Assembly (NCBI GenBank): GCA_030141605.1
Contig: JAQGDQ010000009.1
Coordinates: 899,001-963,000 of the forward strand
Reading direction: 5' to 3'
Source of the DNA: Tubiluchus corallicola
Taxonomy: Eukaryota; Priapulida; Priapulimorpha; Priapulimorphida; Tubiluchidae
DNA length: 64,000 nucleotides
Every line of letters begins with the position of its first letter. The stretch's first letter is position 1. A program made the position numbers and the translations under genes. This document shows positions 26,601 to 36,907 of this stretch, piece by piece. The notes under the pieces were generated by a model. It did not search any database, was not told where the DNA came from, and was given only the letters and a program-made list of their open reading frames with translations.

Positions 26601-29600
26601 TTGTTTTGTACAATTAGTGTAGTCTTTGAACAACTTTTCTTTCATATAAACAACTTTCTCTTGCAGAAAGATTAGCCGAATGCCTCCGGATGCCTCAAGC
26701 ACCCATATTACAAGCTCAAGTGTTTCTCTGCTTCCGTGTACTGCTCATCCGCATCTCTCCACACCACCTAGTCTCTCTTTGGCCTACCATCATTACCGAA
26801 ATGGTAGGTATTTTCAATCAGTTGTAATGATTTATTTTAATTAACTAGCAGCATAACCTTATTCAAATGCTTCCATTAAGTCAACAGCAAATGTGACTTA
26901 TAATAAATATTTTGCAGTTAATTCTGTTTGTTTGACCATTTGCTGTGGAAGTAAAAGTTGAAGGCTGATTTTCTCATATGAAGAGTAAAATCTGTTACAT
27001 GCTAAATGAATAAGAATCATGAATAATTATAACTGGAATGATGAAATATACATAGTCGTAATTGTAATATTTATCAATGTTGACAAAAATCCCAGAAAAA
27101 TAAAAAATAAAAACCTCAACAGTTGACTTGTTTATCAAATCTGCTCTTCTAACTGCATGGTAATCCTTCACTGATAAGTTTACTAAGGCACTGTTTTGTT
27201 ATTTTTTATAATACTTGCTGATGGATGCCATGGTTACCATTTTGAACAAATTAACATTTCCGTATTGGTAATATTGTAAGGTTTTGGTGGATTAAATGTG
27301 TTGCAGGTTCATGTGTTTTTGCAAATAGAACAGGAGCTGTCCACTGAAACAGAAGAGTTCAGGTATAACATTAGCTTCTTAATTGCAATATTTGTTTTAG
27401 TCATTAGTTTTTAATGAATGTACAATAGCAGTGTGTTGGTAGTTTGCATAGAGCAAACGTTTTGTATCATTTCTGATTTGTAAGTGAACATTATTAAGAA
27501 TTGTGATAATTGTTAGAACTGATAATAATTAATTTCGTGAAGGATTAAAGTAGAATTTTTGTTCAAGTTGGATTATAGAAATTAGCACTGCATGTTGAGA
27601 GACTTTTAAGTACTTTTGTTTACTGAATTTTCTAAAAGTTGCTTACTAATTTATGTAATTATTTTATTTTTATGTCTAGGAGAGGTTCAAGGTATTTGCT
27701 TTTCTTTTATTGATGTTATACAGTTTTTTTTGCTCTGAATATACAGCAAATTTGTGCTGTTTTGCCACTTATGCTTGCAAATTAACCTGCCACAAATCGG
27801 AGTTTTATTTTAACTACAAAATAACATCGATCTGCTTAAGAATGATGTCTTTTGATCAGCGAGTTTGTCTCTTAGTAGCTTGGCAACTTGTTTAGCGACA
27901 TTTAAGAATAATTACATCAAAACTGCTTGTAGAATTTAAAGGAAAACCGGACGATTGTTCAGACTCAATCTCATTTTAATTTGCTGTCCAAAATGTACAT
28001 TTTCTTGCCTATAAACATGTGCAATTGTTTCTTATATTTGAATAAGTAGCTTAGAAAGTTCATTAACGGCAACCGAACACAGCTATTGTTTACGTCAGAA
28101 ACTAACCACAGTTTGTGCAATGGTAGGCATCTTCTCTGCATGGCAAGCACGTTTGCATGAGTGTTACTGCTTAAACAGGTGATGTCACGAAAATGGGGTC
28201 TATGTTATATGACAGCAGAAACTAACACTGCAGTTTATGATCAAGGTTATCACGGTACCGCCTTCTATTTGTTGGTCATGCGCATGTGACAAAAAGGCGT
28301 CATTGCCACACTTAGTAGATTCACTGAGCCATGCATAGCTTTGAAAGTTTGAAAAAATTTGAGTATCCGAGGTAATTATTATTTAATCTAAACTGTAATT
28401 TAAAAAAACGTTATTGTAGTTTTCAATGTTAGAGCATTCTTTATTCTGAACTTATGTTGACACAATCGTCCGGTTTTCCTTCAAGCATAAAAATTCTTCA
28501 CATTTTGAAAAATGTGTGGCATGTTTTTGTTTTTGACGTTAAGAGTTTTTCTTATGCTCACCAATATAACTGTAAAGTATGTGCAGCGCAAGAGAATAAA
28601 TTATGCATGGTATAATGTTTTAATGCATGTAATATAACTTTCTGATTTTTGAATGCAAAATATGTTTTATTTGTGTGGCATAGGCATGCATGTATACAAT
28701 CTTTGTCTTACAGTTTCATTTATCACTGTCTTTGAACTTTGGTTTAATTATGAACTGTTGTTTTATAGTGTGTTACTGCTTTTTTCTATTGCTGCAGTTT
28801 TGATGAGAATTTGACACTGAGACAATGTTATACAAGTGCTAAACTGATAAATCAAAATGTTCAATAGTGGTGTTGAAGATGGTGATATTTCTTTGTAAAA
28901 ACAGATTTTTAGCATGCAACTATAATTTAAAAATCAGCTGTTTAACAAAATCAATAAACTAAAAAAATACGTAATCGTATGTTATTTTGTCCTATCAGTT
29001 AGCAGATCATTACTAGCAATTGCTATTTTTCTGTCACACTTTTGTTATGCAATCATCTTTTGTCTCTAGGCAGCATTTAAAAACTCTTAGTACACTGGAT
29101 TCTAGCTGGGCTATATTTGGTAACAATGGACTGAATGCTCACAATAATCCGCATTGGTTGAATTTGTATCTCTCTGTTTGTAAACTGTTGGATTTAGCGC
29201 TTGTCCTTCCTGCTGATACACAGCCGCAGTTCCAGCTGTAAGCATTCATTTATCGTGCATTTAAATTTTTTGAACATTAACATGAGTGATATTTTGTATG
29301 TGAAATAAAGGAATTATAGATGAAAGTGTGAATAAATTAAAGAGTTAAACAAATTTCTTGAACTTTAATTTTAAATGAATTTCACAAGAATCAAAATCGT
29401 TTGTCCTTCAACTTGCTGAGAATTTTAAATGAGATTTTATAATAAAATGTTTAAGTAACAAGTGATGTGCATAAATTCATCTTTGTCTTGCAAATGAAAT
29501 ATCTGTCACTTTGAACCACTCTGAATATCAATCTGTCAGACAAGTTGGTTTTAATATATGACTAGTTACTTTTCTTACTTACCATAAGTCAGCAAAAGGC

Positions 29601-31117
29601 CAGTAACATAGCTTATCAAGCTAATCCAATAGCAACTAAATGTGGTAATGAAAGAAAATTATTGTCATTTTATGGTAATATCCATTAGGAGAGTTCAAAT
29701 GTCGTTTTTGTTATTTAGAACCTAACATCTGAGACTGTCTCAATGAGCACGGTGTCAGGCAGCTTGTTTGTGGCTACAACTTCAAAATTTTTCAAGTGTT
29801 GAGTAATATCTTACAATGTTGGCAGTTAGTTACATATTCTAATCATTAGGTGTTGTTGGTTCAATTAACTATTATATAAACCAAGTAAAAACTTCTTTAA
29901 TTTATTTTTGTTTATGGTGTTTAACTTAATGAAGTAGTGCAGTCTATTATAACAAAACTTGCTCAGTTATTATAGCTTTTCCATACAATTAGTTTTGTTC
30001 CATTACAATAATTTTTTCTTGTGTTTGACTATGTGTGCTCTTTGAACCAGTCCAGTGGAAATCACACGTGTTGTGAACTATACTTAGATAACTCAGCATT
30101 TTAAGCTTGTTTTTCAGTTGAACATGTTAATAAAGATTTTCTTAGCTATGGTATCTATAAAGAGTGTATTCAATATAACACGAGAGTATAATGAGTAAAA
30201 AAATAATGCGAGATAGCAACATCATTACTGTCCTGTTTGATTTTTATAGTCGTTTTATCTTAATGATGAACAATGATATAGAAATTTTGATAATTTTTTT
30301 TAGATACAAATGGACTTTCACGGGTGACTCGAGTGCGGAGAGAAAGTTTGACGAAACTCCCGAGTTTGTACCTCATTGTAGGAGAATATACAATTTACTG
30401 CATGCTAAGGTGAGTCACTTAGAAATGCCGTACATTTTCATTTTTGTTCTTATGAGTGTCAATAAGAAATGAAAAAAACAAATGGATATAACTTCCATAG
30501 TACCTATGCACGAGCTGCCACTGCCCACTTTTCAGCAAACTTAGTATTATTGGATTAAGACTCTGACTGAAGCGAAAAGTGTATGATTACGTCTCTAGAC
30601 TCTGCTACAATAACCTCCGTACATGGCAGAATGGTAAATGTGACACATGATCCCCAAAAGCTGCTGTAATTATGGACTAAATTTTACCGGCGTCACTTAT
30701 GAGTAACACACAAAATCAAGTTCCGATTTTTTTCGGAAATGACACCTTCATCAACTGTAACTGAACAAACTTGTCATCAGAACAGCCATCAGAACTTGTC
30801 TGTCTGATGTTCACAATTAGTCTTTCTCTTGTATTTTTGCGATGAGTTTATCAAATTGATACATAGATAGACAGAGAGATAGATAGATAGATAGATAGCT
30901 AGATAGATAGGTAGGTAGATAGATAGATAGATAGATGGATGGATGGATGGATGGATGGATGGATGGATGGATGGATGGATGGATGGATGGATGGATGGAT
31001 GGATGGATGGATGGATGGATGGATGGATGGATGGATGGATGGATGGATGGATGGATGGATGGATGGATGGATGGATGGATGGATGGATGGATGGATGGAT
31101 GGATGGATGGATAGATG

Positions 31118-31163
<46 letters not shown>

Positions 31164-34100
31164 CCGACCGACCGACCGACAGACAGACAGACTGACAGCA
31201 GACAGACAGACAGCCAAAGACATGATAGAGTCACAGAACCTCCCACAGTAAAATCCTAGGTTTTCAGTCTCCATCTTAGTTAATTAGTCAAAAGTTCATT
31301 AAGAGTTAGTTCATCTTTAAAACCTAAAACTCTCCAAAGAACGTAATACCTGCCAGTGGCTTAAACTGGTAGTCTTTTAAACTAGAAGTAGTAGATGTGA
31401 ACCAATATTTAACCATCTGCACCGTACGAAAAAAATCTGCTGTTGTTTAGTAGACCAAAATGACTTTGCTGGCGAGTAAACTCAAAATTATTAGTGCACA
31501 GTGCTTTGATTCTAAAGGTATTTACTTCTAAAGTTATTTCATGCAAATTCTAATGTAAATTTTATGGCTTTTAACAGTGCCAGTCATTTCATAATTTTCG
31601 AGAAGGGTTGGAATATTGATATTTTTGAATTCTGCGAGGATTTTTTTAATAACAAAGTTATTTTTATTTTAAAATTATTTATTTCCATTTTTAATCAGAA
31701 ATAGCCCAAGCAACTAGCAAATTTTGAAAGTGATACTTGAAGTTATAAATTTGGTTTTACATCTTGTTAGCTAGTCATTTAGTAGGGACAGCTTCTTACT
31801 AGATTGTTTAGTTTCTTCCATTTGAATTTCACAACCATAGTGAATGATATCTAACTGAGACTTCACTTGTGCTCATATGCGAATAAGTGATTTTTTGGCA
31901 ACTCAGTAATTCATTGCAGTTAATTGTTTTTTCTAGTAGAGTTTTTACTTCAGTTAAAATGACAAAATTATAAATTCCATATGTAGTAATTCAAGTTAGC
32001 TGTTCTAACTTTTGTTAACTGCAGGGCAAGTCTTATGCTCATCATTATCTCTCTGGATACAACGCGTTTTGCAGAAATTCCTTTGAGAAGTTGCTCTGTC
32101 ATTGCTAATTCTTGTGTCAATGCAAATTTTTGGAGAATGATACATTGTGTAGACCTGTAAATAATCATCATGCAAACATTATGACAACTGGAATATTTGA
32201 TGGCACAACTCTTTAGAAGCTGATACTCTAGCTCTTTACCTACCCATACAGCAAAAATTTAGAATGTGTACATTTATTTATATATAACTATCCACAGTTA
32301 AGCTCAATATAGAACAAGGTGTGTCAACTGTTCAGCTTATGTAGTGCGATCATTACGTCTTATATTTTATATCTTAAAAATAATGTAGTTGTAATTTTTT
32401 GGAGTCTTTCGTTCCCTGGTGTCTTTATCATCAAGATTCTGAACAGTGAAAGTTAGCTTAGTGGCAACTAATAATAATTTATAAGAAACATATTTTTAAT
32501 TTTTTAATTAGATAATCAAATCTGCTCTTGAGACACTGTTTAGCAGTGCACTTTTAAAGACTTATTTCTTCATTCATTAGTTTGTAGCTGTTTGTTTAAT
32601 AGTTCTCAATGAACTGCACACATGTTATTCTTATTATCCACTACTTTTATTGCTAAGAAACAATAGCGACGAAAGTTGTTTGTGGTGTTGGATAATAGTT
32701 ATTTTGCATTTCTTTCAGTGCCCAGACAAAACCCAGTCATTGCCACACACGCCTGGTCATCCCATACTGACCGTCACTTCAGTCCATTCTTTACAAGATC
32801 TAAAGCCATTCTTCAGTACCATCTGTAACATCAGCCAATCTGGGCAGGTATTCCAGGCAACTGGTCAATCAAAAGAGTTGTGTCATCGGAGAGAACTTGA
32901 TACTAGAGCTTCCATAAAAGGTATAAAATTTTGTCATACCGAAACTGTGGATTGTTTGCCTTATTGCTGTCTATTTTTTGAATAATATACTTTTTTTAAA
33001 TTGTTTATTCTTTGCAGTGCTAAGATATATAAATTTCATTATATCCTCATGCAAACATTTAAATTACTAAGAATTTTCTTTTCTAGTTACATAAAGGCTT
33101 TCAGACATGTAAGCATAATGCAAAGTAATATAACTTTATAACTTTATAAGAAAAGTTTTTTGGGACACACTTTAAAATACCACTTTCTTCCCCTTTAAAT
33201 AATAACAACTGAAGAATAGTGTAAACACAGCATTCTGAATATATGTCCTTAAGTTTTGTGATGCTAAGTTAATATAAACGTCAATGTCGAACGTCTAAAA
33301 GTCAATGTAGTGTAAACAAATGGGGAATACTATGTTGTACAGTGCACACAGTCAGTGAGGTGTGGTGGATATCTATCATCACACTGTTGACATGTATCAT
33401 ACATGCGACTGCAGCTGTAAAAATGCTGCACACTTGCCACCTTACTTCTAAGTGTTTTCTGCTTTTAGTAACATTGTTTGTGATTCAAACTTTTGGTGCA
33501 GTTTCCTTATTGATGTACATTTACGGTAAACCATTTATTACGCACTTATATCACAGACCTAGACTATTGTTCGTGACCAAGCTTCCATCTCCATTGATTA
33601 ATCAAGTGCCTGTAATAGTACGTGGCAAGTTACGAGATGCTCAGTGGTTAGTGATAAGTGGCACAGATGCAGCAACGTACTCAGCATTTTACGATGATCG
33701 CTTTTCTCTGCCGATAATTCGTGTTTTGGGTGTAACATCGTTGAAGAGAAAAGAATCTCCATTGTTTTGTCACTTGTTGTACAATGAAACTTCTCTTACA
33801 GTTGGTGAAGCTTTTGTGGAAACCCTACCTGAACATCATGATACAGAGTATGCTGCAACGTATATTATTTGTAGTTTGCATGACAAAACTGTACCATTAG
33901 CAGCAAGCCTAAGTGTTTCAAAAACTGATTCACCCCTGGAACATGAGCAGTGGTTAAGAATTATTACCGGTAGAAGAGATAACGAAAGCAGGGAAACTTT
34001 TGGAATTTGTTTACCTATCCTCTTTCTAGGCGACACACCACCTAGTCCCTTGCAACTAATAGAATTTTTTGAGATGAGTAAAATATTGGGAGTTAATCGC

Positions 34101-36907
34101 ATCATTGTTTATGTAGGAACTATAAGTGATAACATAAAGAAGATTATTGGAATGTACAGAAAAAGTGGTTTTCTTACTATTCTTCATTTTAATTTGCATG
34201 CTGATTTAGTTCGCGGTGATTTCAACACTTCTGTTAGAAATTTATGGAATGTGTGGTATGGTGGACAACTAGTCTGTATTAATGACTGTTTATATAGATA
34301 CATGTATAAATTCAAATACATAGCTTTTCAAGATTTAGACGAATTCATCCTTCCAAAACTGCATGAGAAATGGGGAGGAATGATACAACATCTTGAATCT
34401 CTGAATACAAATTGGTGGAAATTTTCGAACAAAAATGCAGCAGGATTTCTATTCAGAAATAATTTTGCTTTTTACAATGACAAACAATCGACAAACACAA
34501 GTAAAAACATGCTTGATATGCAGTGTCAGGGAGTATATAAAGATCTTCGGCTACTTAAAACAGATTTCAACGTTTCTGGTCATTATTGGAAAAAGCACTG
34601 GCGGTCTAAAATGATTGTGCTACCAGATCGAATTGTGATTATGGGAATTCATCAGACACACAAATTATTAAATTGGCAACATACTGAATATGATGTGCCA
34701 GTCGATATTGGGATACTGCATCATTTGAGAAGAAATACTGTGACAAATGTAGCTTTAAGTCACAGCAGCAAATTATGGCCATTATGGGAACCCATTGAAA
34801 CCCCTGTTCTTGTGCCATCTCAGCCGATGCATGCCTTCACTTGGAAATCAAAACTGAAATTTGCATCACACTATTCTTTCAGAAAAATTTTTTGCAACCT
34901 CTGAGTCTAGCCATTATAATAAGTTCCTGCTGCACGAAGAAATATTCTTGTACCAGGCTTCCTGTTTATTAAGTATGTCATGTGTCAGTCATGTTGGATT
35001 TTCATATACTGACTTTTCTGTTTGACAGAGAAGCCTTTGCTTCTTATAAGGTTGAGGATTGGCTTTAGTTTGATAGATGTGAAGAAAAGTTTCACAGGTG
35101 TATATACGGTTTTGCACACTTCATTCATTTCATTTCTTAGTCGATCTGTTCTGTTGATCAGTGAAAAGATATTCTAGACTAGCACACTTTCTAAAACTTC
35201 AGTAGGCTTTTTTTTACCACAGCCATCTGCTTTTCCAGATGCCCTAGGCCCAGGCAGTAGATGCACCATGTTGTCAGTCTTTACAAATGGCTTAGTTTTG
35301 TAACCAAGTCACAACATTTTGTGGCTTGCAAAAATTTCTTAATTTACTTTGTGTTGAAATGCGTAATTGATGAACATTTATTGGTGTTAGTTTTTTTACT
35401 GAGTTTCAGTTCTCTTACAATACACAGTTATAGGAACCTAAAAAATATTAATTTTGTGTTTTCATAAGAGACAATAGGAACTTAGCCGTCAATCTTTTGC
35501 TAGTTAATGGCCGTATCAAAATAACTTATAAGATAAATTGAAGAGGCAACCGTGACACCCTAATTACACTCGACTTTATTGCTTAAGTAAAGAGTCATTG
35601 GTTTTTTCTTTTCCGATGCTTTCAATTTCTATATGAAAAAAACGTCACACATTTTTTCTACCTGCTAGCTTACCTCTACTGCTACTAAGTAATGCTTTGT
35701 CTTTCACCTGTTGTTATTTCACTTCAGTAAACTGAGTCATCTGTGGCTCAGAAAATGTACTCTAATACTCAGTTAAATTTTTTTCTCTCAGTTATTGAAT
35801 AACGATATACTGATTTGTACTTTGAATGCTGTTACTTATAACTCTACAAATTAATTAATCCACAGGCCATTACAGATATTATCCTAAATATCAGGAAATA
35901 CTCTGTCTTTCGTCTCTTCTTTACAGCAGAGTAATTATTAAAGTCATACTGCAGTACTGTTTTATGAGTAAAGATTTAGGTGTTGTTCACAGATTGCACA
36001 AGTCTTACCTCTCCTTTATAAAATTACTAAAAAACCTTTATAGCTAAATGTTTGTCTTATCAGTATATTGAGAATTATATTAGTTAGTATTATTGTCCAA
36101 GTCAGTAGATTTGTTCTTAAGCCTAGAAATAATGAAGTTGAACTCAAATCAAAATATATTTAACTCCTGTTGTTAATTAATAGCATTATTAACCCAAAGT
36201 GTTTTTATCATTTCATAACAATTTTGACCTGTATTTCACATAAAATCTAAATGCAATTTTTAGTTTAATCAAGATTGACCTTATTTTGTTGCCCGCTAAT
36301 TAAACTATATGTATATTCTTTTCTCTGGATTATATAGAGAACGTCATAATTTTAAAAATTACTAATGTTTTCTAAATTAAACTGATAACAATAATGTCCA
36401 CCAGTGTCTAAAAAATCTTTTTATCTATATTCGGTAAAGGATAGCAGACTAGGTGACTTTATAGTCTTTTCGCTATCCTTTCTCTAGTTCTAGATCTATC
36501 TATACGTTTTAACCATTCTTCAAAACTTATTAGAGATTCTTTTATTAATCATGTTTTATTGTAACACTATAAAAAGATAAATAAATTGAAATTGAATTGA
36601 AAAGGTATTGTGGCTGGCTGGTTGTTTCTACTATAGTAAGAAAAACTTTGCAGAAAATCTTCAAGCAAATTTTCCCTTCTGTTTAACGTTTTCTTGATCA
36701 AGATGTGGTTTAGAGTATTATGTCTGTAGATTATTACTATGTTCTTCAGGTACATCCATGGCCAGGTCGAAATCTTTACCTAATATCACGGGAAACACTA
36801 GCAGTGGTGATGTGAACATGGAACTTTCTGGAGAACAGCAAACACCGGTCCAGTTTATAGAGAAACTGATTGAGTTAGATTTCTTGGAACCGTTACCGTT
36901 GCAGTAG
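5528..36907 (+). CDS. DOP1: DOP1/Dopey family protein, complete gene, 34 coding exons
   Basis: Dopey proteins are large cytosolic, membrane-associated proteins that act with the MON2 scaffold in endosome-to-Golgi traffic; a link to kinesin-1 is reported for the human protein. The start ATG (5528) has A at -3 and lies 23 bases after a splice acceptor, so a 5' UTR exon lies upstream. Thirty-four exons with GT-AG borders join without a frame break into 2,390 residues plus TAG (36905-36907), close to human DOP1A/B. Diagnostic blocks are SSEWADLI-like (residues 36-43), [40 protein letters not shown]-like and [16 protein letters not shown]. Exon coordinates are in the block entries. Exon 33 is separated from exon 34 by a 3.8 kb intron that contains a GT92 gene. 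Family identity is near certain; single exon edges are by inspection. Confidence 0.95.
9850..17596 (+). CDS. DOP1: DOP1 exons 7-17: middle region (residues 486-1074)
   Basis: Coding exons are 9850-10092, 10759-10900, 11351-11513, 11727-11911, 13339-13515, 13991-14105, 14297-14447, 15329-15481, 15957-16060, 17022-17214 and 17456-17596. Exon 13 starts after the AG at 14295-14296, not after the earlier AG at 14248-14249. The later site keeps frame and gives LELISLSKS, matching the LDLISLTQS block of vertebrate Dopey. The earlier site would shift the frame into a TGA. Exons 8-9 encode a Ser/Asp-rich, poorly conserved linker. Exons 13-16 encode conserved helical repeats ([23 protein letters not shown]). 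Exon 17 carries [14 protein letters not shown], a recognisable family motif. Confidence 0.9.
10580..10705 (+). repeat. Dispersed repeat R2, copy A (DOP1 intron 7)
   Basis: It is similar to 33061-33196 over about 130 bases: TTACTAAGAATTT-like, CTTTC(A)AG(A/C)A, GTAAGCATAATGC, AAGTAATATAACTT, AAAAGT(C/T)TTTTGGG and ACTTTAAAAT. Both copies lie in the same orientation inside introns of the same gene. The element type is unknown; the short length suggests a SINE or MITE fragment. Confidence 0.55.
18345..19897 (+). CDS. DOP1: DOP1 exon 18: long central exon (residues 1075-1592)
   Basis: This 1,553 nt exon is by far the longest. It starts in phase 0 after TACTTTTAG and ends in phase 2 before GTAAGT. 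The first third encodes [20 protein letters not shown] followed by a low-complexity Ser/Glu/Lys segment (residues about 1130-1195), probably disordered. The remainder encodes conserved alpha-helical sequence with [19 protein letters not shown] and [16 protein letters not shown]. The open reading frame runs through the whole exon on the + strand; frames opposite it are shadows. Confidence 0.92.
20313..32920 (+). CDS. DOP1: DOP1 exons 19-33: conserved C-terminal half (residues 1592-2339)
   Basis: Coding exons are 20313-20502, 21032-21229, 21670-21801, 22136-22273, 22480-22637, 23577-23773, 23876-23964, 24292-24401, 25382-25593, 26397-26543, 26667-26803, 27307-27362, 29070-29237, 30304-30409 and 32719-32920. 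Conserved blocks in order are [124 protein letters not shown] and [16 protein letters not shown]. Every junction keeps frame. Introns 30-33 are enlarged (1.1-3.8 kb) and hold a TIR element, a giant microsatellite and the nested GT92 gene. Confidence 0.92.
20534..20660. repeat. Compound microsatellite (TG)n-(CGTG)n-(TATG)n
   Basis: About 20 TG units are followed by seven to eight CGTG units and then TATG/TGCATG units. It begins about 30 bases after the exon 19 donor of DOP1, next to a second copy of that donor sequence. Long frames read across it in both directions are repeat artefacts. Confidence 0.95.
22920..23040 (+). repeat. tRNA-derived SINE relic in DOP1 intron 23
   Basis: It has an A-box-like TGGTCGAATGGGT (22956-22968) and a B-box-like CGTTCGATACTC (23006-23017) with tRNA-like spacing. 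No closing acceptor stem was found. Orientation is the same as DOP1. Confidence 0.45.
24611..25122 (+). repeat. Dispersed repeat R1, copy B (DOP1 intron 26)
   Basis: This is the second copy of the family seen at 3891-4395, colinear over its whole length with scattered substitutions and short indels. It fills much of the 980 bp intron between exons 26 and 27. Confidence 0.6.
27935..28484. mobile_element. Non-autonomous TIR element in DOP1 intron 30
   Basis: Inverted termini AGGAAAACCGGACGATTGT (27939-27957) and its reverse complement (28462-28480) enclose about 540 bp with no transposase frame. The left end abuts TTAA. The right end abuts TCAA, which would be TTAA with one substitution. A TTAA target is typical of piggyBac and Kolobok superfamilies; the superfamily is not decided. 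The element sits in the enlarged 1.7 kb intron 27363-29069, and much of the extra length is its own. Confidence 0.65.
30861..31213. repeat. Compound tetranucleotide satellite (GATA)n/(GATG)n/(GACC)n/(GACA)n
   Basis: About 350 bp of pure tetranucleotides: GATA units, then about 45 uninterrupted GATG units (roughly 30933-31120), GATA again, then GACC and GACA units. It lies in DOP1 intron 32. The long frames it creates (HPSI or MDGW repeats) are artefacts of the repeat. Confidence 0.97.
33061..33196 (+). repeat. Dispersed repeat R2, copy B (DOP1 intron 33)
   Basis: Second copy of the repeat at 10580-10705. It ends about 230 bases before the start codon of the nested GT92 gene, so it may overlap that gene's promoter or 5' UTR. 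Confidence 0.55.
33423..34904 (+). CDS. Glycosyltransferase family 92 protein, intronless, nested in DOP1
   Basis: A single 1,482 nt frame encodes 493 residues. The chosen ATG (33423) gives a classic Golgi type II layout: a short cytosolic [10 protein letters not shown], then a hydrophobic signal-anchor (residues about 11-34), a stem, and a lumenal catalytic domain. The frame is open upstream to a GTG at 33342 with no ATG, and a 9-codon out-of-frame uORF lies at 33332-33358. Family marks are [13 protein letters not shown] (about 194), [31 protein letters not shown] and the DxD-type [10 protein letters not shown] (DLD at 304-306), expected to bind the nucleotide-sugar metal. Several N-glycosylation sequons are present. 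The best studied GT92, worm GALT-1, galactosylates core fucose of N-glycans; the substrate here is unknown. The gene lies in the last DOP1 intron, same strand. Confidence 0.92.
   Translation: MLHTCHLTSKCFLLLVTLFVIQTFGAVSLLMYIYGKPFITHLYHRPRLLFVTKLPSPLINQVPVIVRGKLRDAQWLVISGTDAATYSAFYDDRFSLPIIRVLGVTSLKRKESPLFCHLLYNETSLTVGEAFVETLPEHHDTEYAATYIICSLHDKTVPLAASLSVSKTDSPLEHEQWLRIITGRRDNESRETFGICLPILFLGDTPPSPLQLIEFFEMSKILGVNRIIVYVGTISDNIKKIIGMYRKSGFLTILHFNLHADLVRGDFNTSVRNLWNVWYGGQLVCINDCLYRYMYKFKYIAFQDLDEFILPKLHEKWGGMIQHLESLNTNWWKFSNKNAAGFLFRNNFAFYNDKQSTNTSKNMLDMQCQGVYKDLRLLKTDFNVSGHYWKKHWRSKMIVLPDRIVIMGIHQTHKLLNWQHTEYDVPVDIGILHHLRRNTVTNVALSHSSKLWPLWEPIETPVLVPSQPMHAFTWKSKLKFASHYSFRKIFCNL
36430..36602 (+). 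mobile_element. Probable 3' end of a non-LTR element (hairpin plus AATTG tail)
   Basis: AAAGGATAGC (36436-36445) pairs perfectly with GCTATCCTTT (36472-36481), and inside it AGACT pairs with AGTCT. About 100 bases later the sequence ends in ATAAATAAATTGAAATTGAA. A 3' hairpin followed by a short A/T-rich repeat tail is typical of CR1-like LINEs and their SINE partners. No reverse transcriptase frame is present, so this would be a 5'-truncated copy. A similar tail appears reversed at 53613-53640. Confidence 0.5.
36580..36585 (+). terminator. Candidate poly(A) signal for GT92
   Basis: AATAAA at the end of the LINE-like tail, about 1.7 kb after the GT92 stop and 165 bases before the last DOP1 exon. 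It must be skipped in DOP1 pre-mRNA. Usage is not demonstrated. Confidence 0.3.
36750..36907 (+). CDS. DOP1: DOP1 exon 34: terminal exon beyond the nested gene
   Basis: Acceptor TTCTTCAG is followed by GT, which completes the phase-1 G left by exon 33. The frame runs 52 codons to TAG at 36905-36907. The last residues, [15 protein letters not shown], match the conserved extreme C-terminus of vertebrate Dopey (IEEMVEKDFLE), so this is the true last exon even though it lies 3.8 kb downstream of exon 33 and after another gene. The middle of the exon (residues about 2345-2368) is Ser/Asn-rich and unconserved. Confidence 0.85.

Larger units (their letters stand above)
34905..36749 (+). other. Distal part of DOP1 intron 33, presumed GT92 3' UTR
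   Basis: No coding exon was seen on either strand. The first part is probably GT92 3' UTR. The far end carries a hairpin plus an AATTG-type tail interpreted as a LINE/SINE 3' end, and an AATAAA at 36580-36585 that could serve the GT92 transcript. Confidence 0.6.

Noticed and set aside
27710-27895. 61-residue Cys-rich frame in DOP1 intron 30
   Set aside because: It lies just left of the TIR element, has no similarity to Dopey, and exons 30 and 31 join in frame without it.
30789-31274. Long frames of HPSI and MDGW repeats on both strands
   Set aside because: They are translations of the GATG/GATA microsatellite with no independent coding signal.
33342-33422. GTG-initiated 27-residue extension of GT92
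   Set aside because: No ATG upstream in frame; the ATG at 33423 gives a normal short cytosolic tail and signal-anchor.
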